DNA of 8,076 bases from Planctomycetota bacterium (lineage in GTDB: Bacteria > Planctomycetota > Phycisphaerae > WQYP01): contig JAJZOA010000213.1 of the NCBI GenBank assembly GCA_021852225.1, positions 1 to 8,076 of the forward strand. Reading direction: 5' to 3'. Below the pieces are notes generated by a model. The model was not told the DNA's origin. It searched no databases and worked only from the letters and a program-made list of their open reading frames with translations. This document shows, in pieces, positions 1 to 5,407 of the stretch. The first letter of the stretch is position 1. Each line of letters begins with the position of its first letter. Both the position numbers and the translations under genes were made by a program.

Positions 1-102
1 CTGACCCGGCCCTTGGATATACACAGTTTCCAGAGTCTGAATAAGATAGTCCGGGCTGTTGTAGGTTGGAATAACAACGGATACCAGCGGCACATCGGCC
101 AT
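1..102 (-). CDS. Family 2 glycosyltransferase, N-terminal fragment (runs off left edge)
   Basis: Only the first 34 residues are in the window; the gene continues beyond position 1. The peptide begins MADVPLVSVVIPTYNSPDYL, and the VSVVIPTYN strand is the hallmark nucleotide-sugar-binding beta-strand at the start of GT-A fold family 2 glycosyltransferases, followed by the usual helix (LIQTLETVYIQ). The family transfers sugars from nucleotide-sugar donors to lipid, polysaccharide or protein acceptors in the cytoplasm or at the inner membrane; the acceptor cannot be told from this piece. I chose the ATG at 102 because a GGAGA (complement of 109-113) sits six bases ahead of it. In-frame ATGs at 108 and 120 are alternatives with no better ribosome site. 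It diverges from the ATPase remnant. Family assignment is firm; specificity is unknown. Confidence 0.8.
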   Translation of the reverse strand, partial: MADVPLVSVVIPTYNSPDYLIQTLETVYIQGPGQ

Positions 103-335
103 ACACATTCTCCGAACCATGGCGGTGAAACCAGACCATTCGCGTTGCCGGTACGGTGGCCCAGAATCATTCGCCCGGGCGGACCAGAATATCCGCAAAA
201 CAGGCCGCGTGCCAATTGCTGCACAGCGGCAATAGAGCGGGCGTTATAACTCTGCGATGCGGTAATGGCAGTTAAAGCCGCAAGATACCACTTCCACAAC
301 ATTGAACGCGCCTGCTGGAAACCCGGTTTAGTTTC
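103..335. other. Divergent intergenic region, no gene supported
   Basis: This stretch separates the minus-strand glycosyltransferase from the plus-strand ATPase remnant. Short open frames exist on both strands (for example 13-249 plus, and a minus frame starting near 302 that overlaps the glycosyltransferase out of frame), but none has recognisable protein character. I could not find a convincing -35/-10 pair on the minus strand for the glycosyltransferase. The structured part of the gap begins at 336. Confidence 0.5.
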
Positions 336-387
336 GGCTGAAATTCAACCATAAAAAACGAATTTCAGCCACTATGTGGTTGAATTT
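336..387. repeat. Two interlocking 11-bp inverted repeats ahead of the ATPase remnant
   Basis: Pair A is GGCTGAAATTC at 336-346 and its exact complement GAATTTCAGCC at 360-370. Pair B is AAATTCAACCA at 341-351 and its exact complement TGGTTGAATTT at 377-387. The left arms share bases 341-346, so as RNA or cruciform the two hairpins exclude each other. The arms are variants of one imperfect palindrome, roughly GGYTGAAWTTCARCC, complete at 336-350 and degenerate at 373-393. This fits either an operator with several protein-binding sites or an alternative-hairpin leader. The plus-strand ATPase start (416) lies 28 bases downstream. The repeats are seen directly; the regulatory role is inferred. 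Confidence 0.6.
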
Positions 388-415
388 ACACCATATTAAG
401 GGTTGCAACGCCTTT

Positions 416-876
416 ATGTTGATTCGTCGCGCAGTCAGCAGTTTCATAGAGGCCGCTCTGGCCGACAGGCCCACAGTCTATATCCAAGGGCCGCGTCAGG
501 CTGGGAAAAGCACGCTATTGCAGGTGCTGTGCGGGCATTCGCCCAGGCAGACCCGGAGGGATTTCTAACCCGGTTGGATGGACCGATCGCTATTGACGAA
601 ATACAGGTTGTGCCGGAACTGAGCCGTGCGCTCAGGGCCGCCATAAATAGCCTTCGCCAACCGTCGCGATTTCTGCTTTCTGGTTCCGCGGGAATCATGG
701 TTCTTCCGGCTATTGCATCCCATTTTGTGGGACGCATGGCTCTGCACACGCTTTGGCCGCTGGCCCGGCGGGAAATAGAGACAATGCAGGAACAGGAATC
801 AGTGGTGGATCTGCTGCTGGGCGATTCCCATAAATATATTGTGGTAACGCCTTTGCATGCCGGCTTTTCACATTAA
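416..876 (+). pseudogene. Decayed DUF4143-type AAA ATPase (internal deletion, frameshift, C-terminus lost)
   Basis: The intact family is a cytoplasmic P-loop ATPase of about 380-420 residues: an AAA_14 domain followed by a DUF4143 domain, of uncertain cellular role. Here the first frame (from ATG 416) gives MLIRRAVSSFIEAALADRP and then the P-loop GPRQAGKST. Around 525-540 the coding sense jumps to the frame one base earlier, which reads AQADPEGFLTRLDG, Walker B-like IAIDEIQ, the sensor-like FLLSGSAGI and GRMALHTLWPL. Relative to family members, about 20 codons between the P-loop helix and AQADPEGFL are missing. The frame ends at the TAA at 874-876 after GDSHKYIVVTP, so the whole DUF4143 half is absent. 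Its end overlaps the convergent msrA stop by four bases. An upstream in-frame ATG at 374 lies inside the repeats and is less likely. A programmed frameshift cannot rescue it, because sequence is missing on both counts. Confidence 0.8.
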
Positions 877-1394
877 CTCCTGCGGCTGGTTTTTTTGCCG
901 TTGCCCAGGTGACAGGAATAGTTCACCCCCTGTTTTTCAAAGTATCGCTGGTGGTATTCTTCCGCGGGATAAAATGCTCGGGCAGGTTCAATGTGTGTCA
1001 CAATGGGTCCCACGTAATCTCCGCTTTTATCGCGCAAGGCCTTTTCCGCCTCGGCAAGTTTCTGCTGTTCGGGCGAATGGTAAAACACCACGCTGCGGTA
1101 CTGCGAACCGTAGTCCGGGCCTTGCTGGTTGGGGGTGGTTGGATCATGATTTTCAAAAAAGATGTTCAGCAGTTGGGCATAACTGACCACCGCCGGATTA
1201 AATGTAATTTGCACCACCTCGGCGTGGCCGGTGGTATCGGTGCAGACCTCCCGATAGGTCGGGTTGGCCAACTCGCCGCCTTCATAGCCGACCTTTACAT
1301 CCAGCACACCGGCAACTTTGCGGAACACAGCTTCGGTGCCCCAGAAGCAGCCTGAACCGAAATCCGCCAGTTCCTGTTTTACGCTGTTGGTCAT
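873..1394 (-). CDS. msrA: Peptide methionine-S-sulfoxide reductase MsrA
   Basis: MsrA reduces the S-epimer of methionine sulfoxide, free or in proteins, using thioredoxin, and repairs oxidative damage in the cytoplasm. The 173-residue product has the catalytic motif GSGCFWGTE with the nucleophilic Cys16, then VGYEGGE, TGHAEVV (Glu59), FFENHDPTTPNQQGPDYGSQ followed by YRS, and a likely resolving Cys161 in VNYSCHLG. Length matches the compact MsrA class with no MsrB fusion. The ATG at 1394 is supported by an AGGAG (complement of 1401-1405) six bases upstream. A TAAAAT (complement of 1458-1463) could be its -10 box, but no good -35 goes with it. It lies 122 bp downstream of the small membrane-protein gene on the same strand, so either its own promoter or read-through is possible. 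Its stop overlaps the end of the ATPase remnant. Confidence 0.97.
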   Translation of the reverse strand: MTNSVKQELADFGSGCFWGTEAVFRKVAGVLDVKVGYEGGELANPTYREVCTDTTGHAEVVQITFNPAVVSYAQLLNIFFENHDPTTPNQQGPDYGSQYRSVVFYHSPEQQKLAEAEKALRDKSGDYVGPIVTHIEPARAFYPAEEYHQRYFEKQGVNYSCHLGNGKKTSRRS

Positions 1395-1400
1395 TCTGTG

Positions 1401-1405
1401 CTCCT
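1401..1405 (-). promoter_or_regulatory. Ribosome binding site of msrA
   Basis: The minus strand reads AGGAG followed by six bases and ATG. It is one of the few clear Shine-Dalgarno sequences in the window and fixes the msrA start. Confidence 0.75.
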
Positions 1406-1516
1406 AAGTCTGGTCCTGAAAGCAGTGCCGCGGCCAGCCGATTGCCGCCAATGCATGATTTTAGTCGTATGCAACGCGGGTTTCCCTACAGGGTAAAATG
1501 TCGGCTGCGGATAAAT

Positions 1517-1795
1517 TCACCGGCGCAAATATTTTCGCGTTACATCGCGAAGTATCAGCAACAGTTCGCCGGCAACAGCCAGAGCCGTGCCAAACAAAAC
1601 CCCGTATATGCAGGCCAACACCAGCGTGGGAATGTTGTTTACGCCAAGAAAATGCATTGCAATGTCGGCCAGCAACGCCGCTCCACCCATGCCCGCTGCA
1701 AGAACACCAATAGCGCGCATGGCACCGCCAACCAACCGGATCACGGAATAATCCGGAATGGCTGTGCCCGCCGGCACCGGGACTTGGTGCGTCAT
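1517..1795 (-). CDS. Small two-helix inner-membrane protein, unknown function
   Basis: The 92-residue product has a short polar N-terminus (MTHQVPVPAGTAIPDYS) and two hydrophobic helices, about residues 27-51 (IGVLAAGMGGAALLADIAMH) and 56-82 (IPTLVLACIYGVLFGTALAV). It ends GELLLILRDVTRKYLRR, so the positive tail is probably cytoplasmic. No catalytic motif is visible. The GELLLxxxDxxRK ending recalls small uncharacterised membrane proteins of Planctomycetota, from memory and not verified. Its ATG overlaps the stop of the upstream 33-residue frame as ATGA, and the GGAG just before the ATG is too close to act as a normal ribosome site, so translation probably depends on coupling. The overlapping minus frame at 1461-1856 is low-complexity Gly/Ser/His and is taken as a shadow. 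Confidence 0.7.
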   Translation of the reverse strand: MTHQVPVPAGTAIPDYSVIRLVGGAMRAIGVLAAGMGGAALLADIAMHFLGVNNIPTLVLACIYGVLFGTALAVAGELLLILRDVTRKYLRR

Positions 1796-1893
1796 ACTCC
1801 ACCGCGCAAAGCAAGCGATACATAACGGCCGTCCAGCGGATTTTTAGCCTCCGCATCAGATATTGTAACCCCGCATTCTCCGCATTTTAGCAT
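1792..1893 (-). CDS. 33-residue CxxC microprotein, translationally coupled to the next gene
   Basis: The frame runs from ATG 1893 to TGA 1794-1792 and encodes MLKCGECGVTISDAEAKNPL then DGRYVSLALRGGV. The CGECG pair looks like half of a zinc ribbon: two cysteines (4 and 7) and no second pair, so it would need to dimerise or borrow ligands to hold zinc. An in-frame stop lies five codons upstream, which fixes the start to ATG 1893 or a TTG three codons earlier; only a weak GAGAG is nearby. The last four bases, ATGA, are also the start of the membrane-protein gene. Composition is protein-like and the overlap geometry is typical of real operons. The family is not recognised, and a chance frame of this size is possible. 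Confidence 0.45.
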   Translation of the reverse strand: MLKCGECGVTISDAEAKNPLDGRYVSLALRGGV

Positions 1894-1895
1894 AT

Positions 1896-2244
1896 CGGCC
1901 AACTCTCATTTGCATCGCGTTGCGAATGCCAGGTTTTATACCCGAAAAATTCAAACTTCCGAACGGCTGGGCCAGCGCCGCCTGTGCCTGAGCCGCTTCG
2001 GCGATTGTACCAATATTTATAGTTTTGCGCATCATGGGCCGGTTCCCATTCAAAAAGCAGGGTCTTTTTTCCGGGCGAATTCGATTTGCTTTTTCATATG
2101 CGGCCCGTTCGCAGCCGGAAGTGTCGGCGGCGTTGAATTCTTTTATGGCGGCGCAGTGGTGCGGCAAACATGCCGGGTGAAAACAGGGTTCAGACGCGTC
2201 CGGAAAATTTAGCGAACCTCCACTTTACGTCAGTTACGCCGCCG
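1896..2244. other. Gap of about 350 bp with no supported gene
   Basis: Open frames at 1856-2167 (minus, 103 residues) and 1910-2212 (plus, 100 residues) cover this stretch, but their translations show no domain, no membrane pattern and no usable ribosome site. The minus one also overlaps the better-supported 33-residue frame. The minus-strand promoter of the microprotein/membrane-protein pair should lie here, but I see only AT-rich pieces such as TATAAA without a properly spaced partner. Confidence 0.4.
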
Positions 2245-2245
2245 C

Positions 2246-2274
2246 TTTACGCCATTAATTACACTTGATACTAT
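2246..2274 (+). promoter_or_regulatory. Candidate promoter of the SWIM-ligase gene
   Basis: TTTACG (2246-2251), a 17-base spacer and TACTAT (2269-2274) make a weak sigma-70-like pair (four of six matches each). Transcription would begin near 2281, essentially at the ATG at 2283, giving a leaderless or nearly leaderless message. This agrees with the absence of a Shine-Dalgarno sequence. CTTTACG occurs twice, at 2223-2229 and 2245-2251, 22 bp apart, possibly a regulator site. Confidence 0.35.
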
Positions 2275-2282
2275 CTTTATTC

Positions 2283-3299
2283 ATGGTGGATTTAGCAGAC
2301 GGCGAATCGTACTTTATGCAAGGTTCCGGGGCGAAGCCCTACGAGTTTAAGAACACGGGCGGCGTTTACTCCTGTTCGTGCCCGGCGTGGCGGAATCAAT
2401 CCAAGCCGATCGAAAAGCGCACCTGCAAGCACCTGCGAAAACTGCGCTCCGACGCAGCGGAGGAAGCCCGCATCGGCGGGGCCTTCACGCCGCCGTCCAC
2501 CACCGACGGGCGGTCCGTTCCCTCGGGCGCGGCGCACCCCGGCGCACCGGTGCTGCTTGCGGAGCCTTGGGACGGCCAACTGGATCCCACAGACTGGTGG
2601 ATGTCTGAAAAACTGGATGGCGTTCGGGCCTACTGGGACGGCAAACAGTTTCTCTCCCGCTTAGGTAATCTTTACCATGCCCCGGATTGGTTCATCAGCG
2701 GCTTGCCCGCGCACCCCCTGGATGGCGAATTATTTCTGGCTCGCAAGTCGTTTCAGAAAACCGTTTCCATTGTCCGCCGCCAGGATAAATCAGATCACTG
2801 GAAACAGCTTCGGTTCCTGATCTTTGATGCTCCCTCCCAACCCGGGACATTTGAAGACCGTCTGAAAGCGTTGCAGTCCTTGCCCTCTCTTTCGCATGCC
2901 GCGGTTCATCTCCACACCCGGTGCACCGGACTGTCGGCCTTGAAGGAAGAACTCACCCGCATTGAATCCCTTGGTGGTGAGGGCCTGATGCTTCGCCAGC
3001 CGCAGTCCATGTACGTCGTCGGCCGCTCGGCCACGCTCCTGAAAGTGAAATCCTTCCGCGATGATGAGGCTGTTGTCGTGGCCCACCAGGCCGGCACGGG
3101 GCGGCACAAAGGCCGCCTGGGAGCCTTGCTGGTGCGACTGGCTGATGGCACGGAATTTTCTATCGGCACCGGCTTTTCCGACTTGGAACGTGAGAACCCT
3201 CCGCCCGTCGGTGCCACGGTCCTGTTCCGCTACCAGGAACTTTCCGATGGCGGCGTGCCTCGGTTTCCGTCCTTTTCCAGTGTTCGCGATGAAATTTGA
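2283..3299 (+). CDS. ATP-dependent DNA ligase with N-terminal SWIM zinc finger
   Basis: The product (338 residues from ATG 2283) should seal nicks in duplex DNA through a lysyl-AMP intermediate. Residues 1-63 form a SWIM-type zinc finger with ligands C31, C33, C48 and H50 (YSCSCPAWRNQ ... RTCKHLRKLR). A Pro/Gly-rich linker (about 64-90) follows. The adenylation domain has motif I SEKLDGVRAYWDG with nucleophile K110, SRLGN at 125-129, LDGELF at 146-151, motif III FLIFDAP at 178-184, motif IV GEGLMLRQP near 232-240 and motif V LLKVKSF at 252-258. An OB-fold domain fills about 263-338. The core resembles the minimal Lig E type, but a SWIM finger replaces the usual signal peptide, so this one is probably cytoplasmic. 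All catalytic motifs are intact. A TTG six codons upstream (2265) is an alternative start; neither has a ribosome site. It stands alone, with no Ku or polymerase neighbour. A role in repair is inferred. Confidence 0.92.
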   Translation: MVDLADGESYFMQGSGAKPYEFKNTGGVYSCSCPAWRNQSKPIEKRTCKHLRKLRSDAAEEARIGGAFTPPSTTDGRSVPSGAAHPGAPVLLAEPWDGQLDPTDWWMSEKLDGVRAYWDGKQFLSRLGNLYHAPDWFISGLPAHPLDGELFLARKSFQKTVSIVRRQDKSDHWKQLRFLIFDAPSQPGTFEDRLKALQSLPSLSHAAVHLHTRCTGLSALKEELTRIESLGGEGLMLRQPQSMYVVGRSATLLKVKSFRDDEAVVVAHQAGTGRHKGRLGALLVRLADGTEFSIGTGFSDLERENPPPVGATVLFRYQELSDGGVPRFPSFSSVRDEI

Positions 3300-3747
3300 A
3301 CTTCACGCATTCAGAATTGAAACGTTTTCAGCGGGCCGAAATAATTAGCGCCCTGTCAGAGCAAAATTTCAGGAACACTGCCTCGCCGACGACACCTCTG
3401 GAAACGCCGGATTCCCGGCCAGCCCGAACATCCGGTTGTGACAAAGCACTTAATTGCTATAGTTGCGTTGTCTTCCTCACGAACGTTCAGAACTGTACGA
3501 TCAAAATAAAGCAATGCAACGGCCGATTTCAACACGAATCTATCAGTAATTCGCCACATAAAATGCTCCAGAAACATTCTACCAACGGCCTCTTGGTACG
3601 CTGCGCACAAGCGGGCGCGACATGCAATATCTAGCTTATAGCCATGTTACCCTGCCGCCCGGAGTCTGATTTTCCTCTTGTGAAAGATGTAAAGACCACC
3701 GAGTTGTCGTGATCCTTACCTGCGGCCGGACGCCTGAAACGGAATGA
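3300..3747. other. Gap of about 450 bp, locally AT-richer, no gene supported
   Basis: Open frames at 3296-3634 (plus) and 3356-3610 (minus) have unconvincing translations with scattered Cys and His and no domain. A promoter-like TTGTGA / 16 bases / TATAGT lies at 3436-3463 on the plus strand, and an 8-bp palindrome GAACGTTC at 3481-3488. No intrinsic terminator with a T-run follows the ligase stop. The stretch could hold an unannotated small RNA or be decayed sequence; I see nothing decisive. Confidence 0.4.
3436..3463 (+). promoter_or_regulatory. Promoter-like -35/-10 pair in an apparently empty region
   Basis: TTGTGA (3436-3441) and TATAGT (3458-3463) are separated by 16 bases. The -10 box matches the consensus at five of six positions. 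No good coding frame follows within 280 bases, so if it is active the product would be a non-coding transcript. A chance match is a real possibility. Confidence 0.25.
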
Positions 3748-3930
3748 TGTAACTTTACGAAAGGGAAAAAATCGGTCTTGGGATTCTTGGGCGCGCTGCC
3801 GACAAATATCAATGCCGACAAGCCGCGATTCTTAAACGCGGACACCGTCGCATCGGTCAACCAGATCAACCGGTGGTTTATGATAAGTCGAGAGGCTTAC
3901 ATCCGGTTCCGCCAGTGCGCGGAGGCCTAA
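3748..3930 (+). other. Possible coding fragment, unrecognised (about 50-60 codons, no clear start)
   Basis: Between a TGA at 3745-3747 and a TAA at 3928-3930 the plus frame reads, in pieces, KKSVLGFLGALPTNINADKP, RFLNADTVASVNQINRWF and MISREAYIRFRQCAEA. Its composition is protein-like and unlike the surrounding sequence. There is no ATG until M-I-S; the earliest usable start is a TTG at 3778, with an AAGGG too far ahead. I do not recognise the family. It may be the 3' remnant of a lost gene or a chance frame. The opposite strand is also open over 3636-3869, which weakens the case. Confidence 0.25.
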
Positions 3931-3976
3931 ATCCCCAAATCTCCAAGGCCCCGAGGCCTCTGCGCCACTTTCCCGA

Positions 3977-4006
3977 TTGGACGCGGCAGGGAAAAACTTC
4001 TACAAT
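3977..4006 (+). promoter_or_regulatory. Candidate promoter of ctaB
   Basis: TTGGAC (3977-3982), an 18-base spacer and TACAAT (4001-4006, five of six consensus bases). Transcription would start near 4013, giving a leader of about 77 bases before the ctaB ATG. It is the best match in the gap before ctaB. Confidence 0.5.
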
Positions 4007-4089
4007 GCAGTATTCGGGTGCGCGGGCGCAGGGCGCGTGGCTTTGCATATGGTGCGGCCCTGGACAGGTAGCGGAATCAATAAAAACTG

Positions 4090-5118
4090 ATGCGCAGCAT
4101 GACAGAAATGCCCGTTTTGCCGGTCCCGACGAATCCTGCGGATCAGCCCAGCACGCCGGCGCGAGTCTCAATGCTCTGCAAGGACATTTTCACGCTGGCC
4201 AAGGTGCGTCTGACCGCCATGGTAGTTATTACCACGGTAGTCGGATATGTGACTGGTGCCGATGGCCATGTGCGCCTGTGGATTCTGGCGCTGGTGGCGG
4301 CGGGAACCTGGCTGGTTGCCGGGAGTGCGTCGGCCCTGAATCAGGTGCTGGAAATCAGGCCGGACGGCCTGATGAACCGCACTCGCGAAAGACCCCTTCC
4401 GGCGGGGCGAATGCTGCCTTCCACGGCGATATTTTTCGCAATTTTCACCGCCGTATCCGGATTGGCACTTTTGTATTTCGGCGTAAACTCGCTTACTGCG
4501 CTGCTGGGCTTGACCAATCTGGCATTATACGCTTTTGTGTACACGCCGTTGAAGCGCATTTCAACACTTAATACACTGGTCGGCGCGATTTGCGGGGCGA
4601 TTCCACCCATGATGGGTTATACCGCGGCGACAGGACGAATTGGGCTGCCAGCACTTATTCTCGGCCTGCTGCTGTTTGTATGGCAGATACCCCATTTTCT
4701 AGCGCTGGCATGGATGTACCGGGACGACTATTCCCACGGCGGCTTTCGCATGTTGCCGGTGGTGGATGCCAGCGGTCAGGTGACCTGCCGCATGATGATT
4801 CTTTACAGTGCGCTGCTAATTCCTGTTGCCACGGCCGCCTGCTTCTTTGGTTTTGCCGGGCCATGGTTTGGCGCAGCCGCACTGGCGCTGGGTATGGTGA
4901 TGGTCTACCTTTCCCTGCGGTTGAGGCGCGAAAAAACGCGGCAGAATGCCCGGCGGGTTTTTCTGGCCAGTGTGATTTATCTGCCGCTGGTGCTGATTAT
5001 CCTGGTGGCGGATCTGCGTTACCGGCCGCATACACCGGTGACAATTATTTTGACATCACCTCCGGCCGGGCAGGTGGTTCCCGGCATTTTGCCTTCGGGC
5101 GGGAACCGGCCATCTTAA
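4090..5118 (+). CDS. ctaB: Heme O synthase (protoheme IX farnesyltransferase)
   Basis: This UbiA-superfamily inner-membrane prenyltransferase attaches the farnesyl group of farnesyl diphosphate to heme b, making heme O for heme-copper terminal oxidases. The 342-residue product has a polar tail of about 35 residues and then multiple hydrophobic helices (for example 62-82, 112-132, 136-151, 185-205, 236-255, 258-275, 290-308). The first prenyl-diphosphate motif spans N84 to R107 (NQVLEIRPDGLM then NRTRERPLPAGR); the second is AWMYRDDYSHGGFRMLPVVD at 207-226. In relatives the first motif usually reads LERDxD, so R90 stands where an acidic residue is expected, while E88 and D92 remain. No Shine-Dalgarno precedes ATG 4090; ATGs at 4099 and 4108 are alternatives. 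No oxidase subunit or heme A synthase gene is adjacent, so the gene is unlinked from its usual cox cluster here. Confidence 0.95.
   Translation: MRSMTEMPVLPVPTNPADQPSTPARVSMLCKDIFTLAKVRLTAMVVITTVVGYVTGADGHVRLWILALVAAGTWLVAGSASALNQVLEIRPDGLMNRTRERPLPAGRMLPSTAIFFAIFTAVSGLALLYFGVNSLTALLGLTNLALYAFVYTPLKRISTLNTLVGAICGAIPPMMGYTAATGRIGLPALILGLLLFVWQIPHFLALAWMYRDDYSHGGFRMLPVVDASGQVTCRMMILYSALLIPVATAACFFGFAGPWFGAAALALGMVMVYLSLRLRREKTRQNARRVFLASVIYLPLVLIILVADLRYRPHTPVTIILTSPPAGQVVPGILPSGGNRPS
5076..5107. repeat. 8-bp inverted repeat at the 3' end of ctaB
   Basis: GGTTCCCG at 5076-5083 and CGGGAACC at 5100-5107 are exact complements around a 16-base loop, inside the last codons of ctaB. GGGAACCGG recurs directly at 5101-5109 and 5161-5169. 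No T-run follows the hairpin, so it is not a standard intrinsic terminator, though it could protect the message 3' end. Confidence 0.35.
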
Positions 5119-5282
5119 GCATGTGTGGTGTCGGGGAGCGGCCTTTTTCCCGGCGCAGCGGGGAACCGGATGGGAAGCGGAATCTCAAGTCGGTCTGCGG
5201 CCAGATGATTCGGTTTGGACGAAATGACAGCCTGCAATCCGCGCAAACGGGTTAAAATTATTCCCGCGCGCGAGTGCCTTGT

Positions 5283-5312
5283 TTGTCCATTTTGACCACT
5301 TGACGATAGAAT
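5283..5312 (+). promoter_or_regulatory. Candidate promoter of the PIN/TRAM gene
   Basis: TTGTCC (5283-5288), an 18-base spacer and TAGAAT (5307-5312, five of six consensus bases). Transcription would start near 5319, leaving a leader of about 90 bases before ATG 5408. The remaining 5119-5282 gap shows no gene. Confidence 0.45.
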
Positions 5313-5398
5313 AGCCGTATCAAATTCTCCCGGGTGCTGGCGCGCCTTAGAAGCTGACGGATATTGGGAATTCAAGCACTTGGGGAATTGGTCCAGAT

Positions 5399-5402
5399 GG
5401 AG
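5399..5402 (+). promoter_or_regulatory. Ribosome binding site of the PIN/TRAM gene
   Basis: GGAG five bases before ATG 5408 supports this start over internal methionines such as codon 19. Confidence 0.6.
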
Positions 5403-5407
5403 TTGCC

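Noticed and set aside
407..854. 9-bp direct repeat AACGCCTTT at 407-415 and 846-854 flanking the ATPase remnant, as insertion target duplication
   Set aside because: A 9-bp match over this distance is expected by chance, and there are no terminal inverted repeats or transposase between the copies.
1461..1856. 131-residue minus-strand open frame overlapping the small membrane protein
   Set aside because: Low-complexity Gly/Ser/His composition; the 92-residue frame has two clean membrane helices and a coupled start.
1856..2167. 103-residue minus-strand open frame
   Set aside because: No recognisable features, and it overlaps the 33-residue CxxC frame, which has better composition and operon geometry.
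3481..3488. GAACGTTC palindrome as a LexA box
   Set aside because: It lacks the four-base spacer of GAACNNNNGTTC-type boxes, and no SOS gene follows.
3873..4571. 232-residue plus-strand open frame overlapping the start of ctaB
   Set aside because: The translation is Gly/Ser/Arg/His-rich with no domain, and most of it is ctaB read in another frame.
5076..5107. Hairpin at the end of ctaB as an intrinsic terminator
   Set aside because: The stem is good, but no T-run follows and it lies inside the coding sequence; kept only as a repeat.
4590..5255. 221-residue plus-strand open frame overlapping ctaB
   Set aside because: Same reason: out-of-frame reading of ctaB, extending into the gap only by chance.
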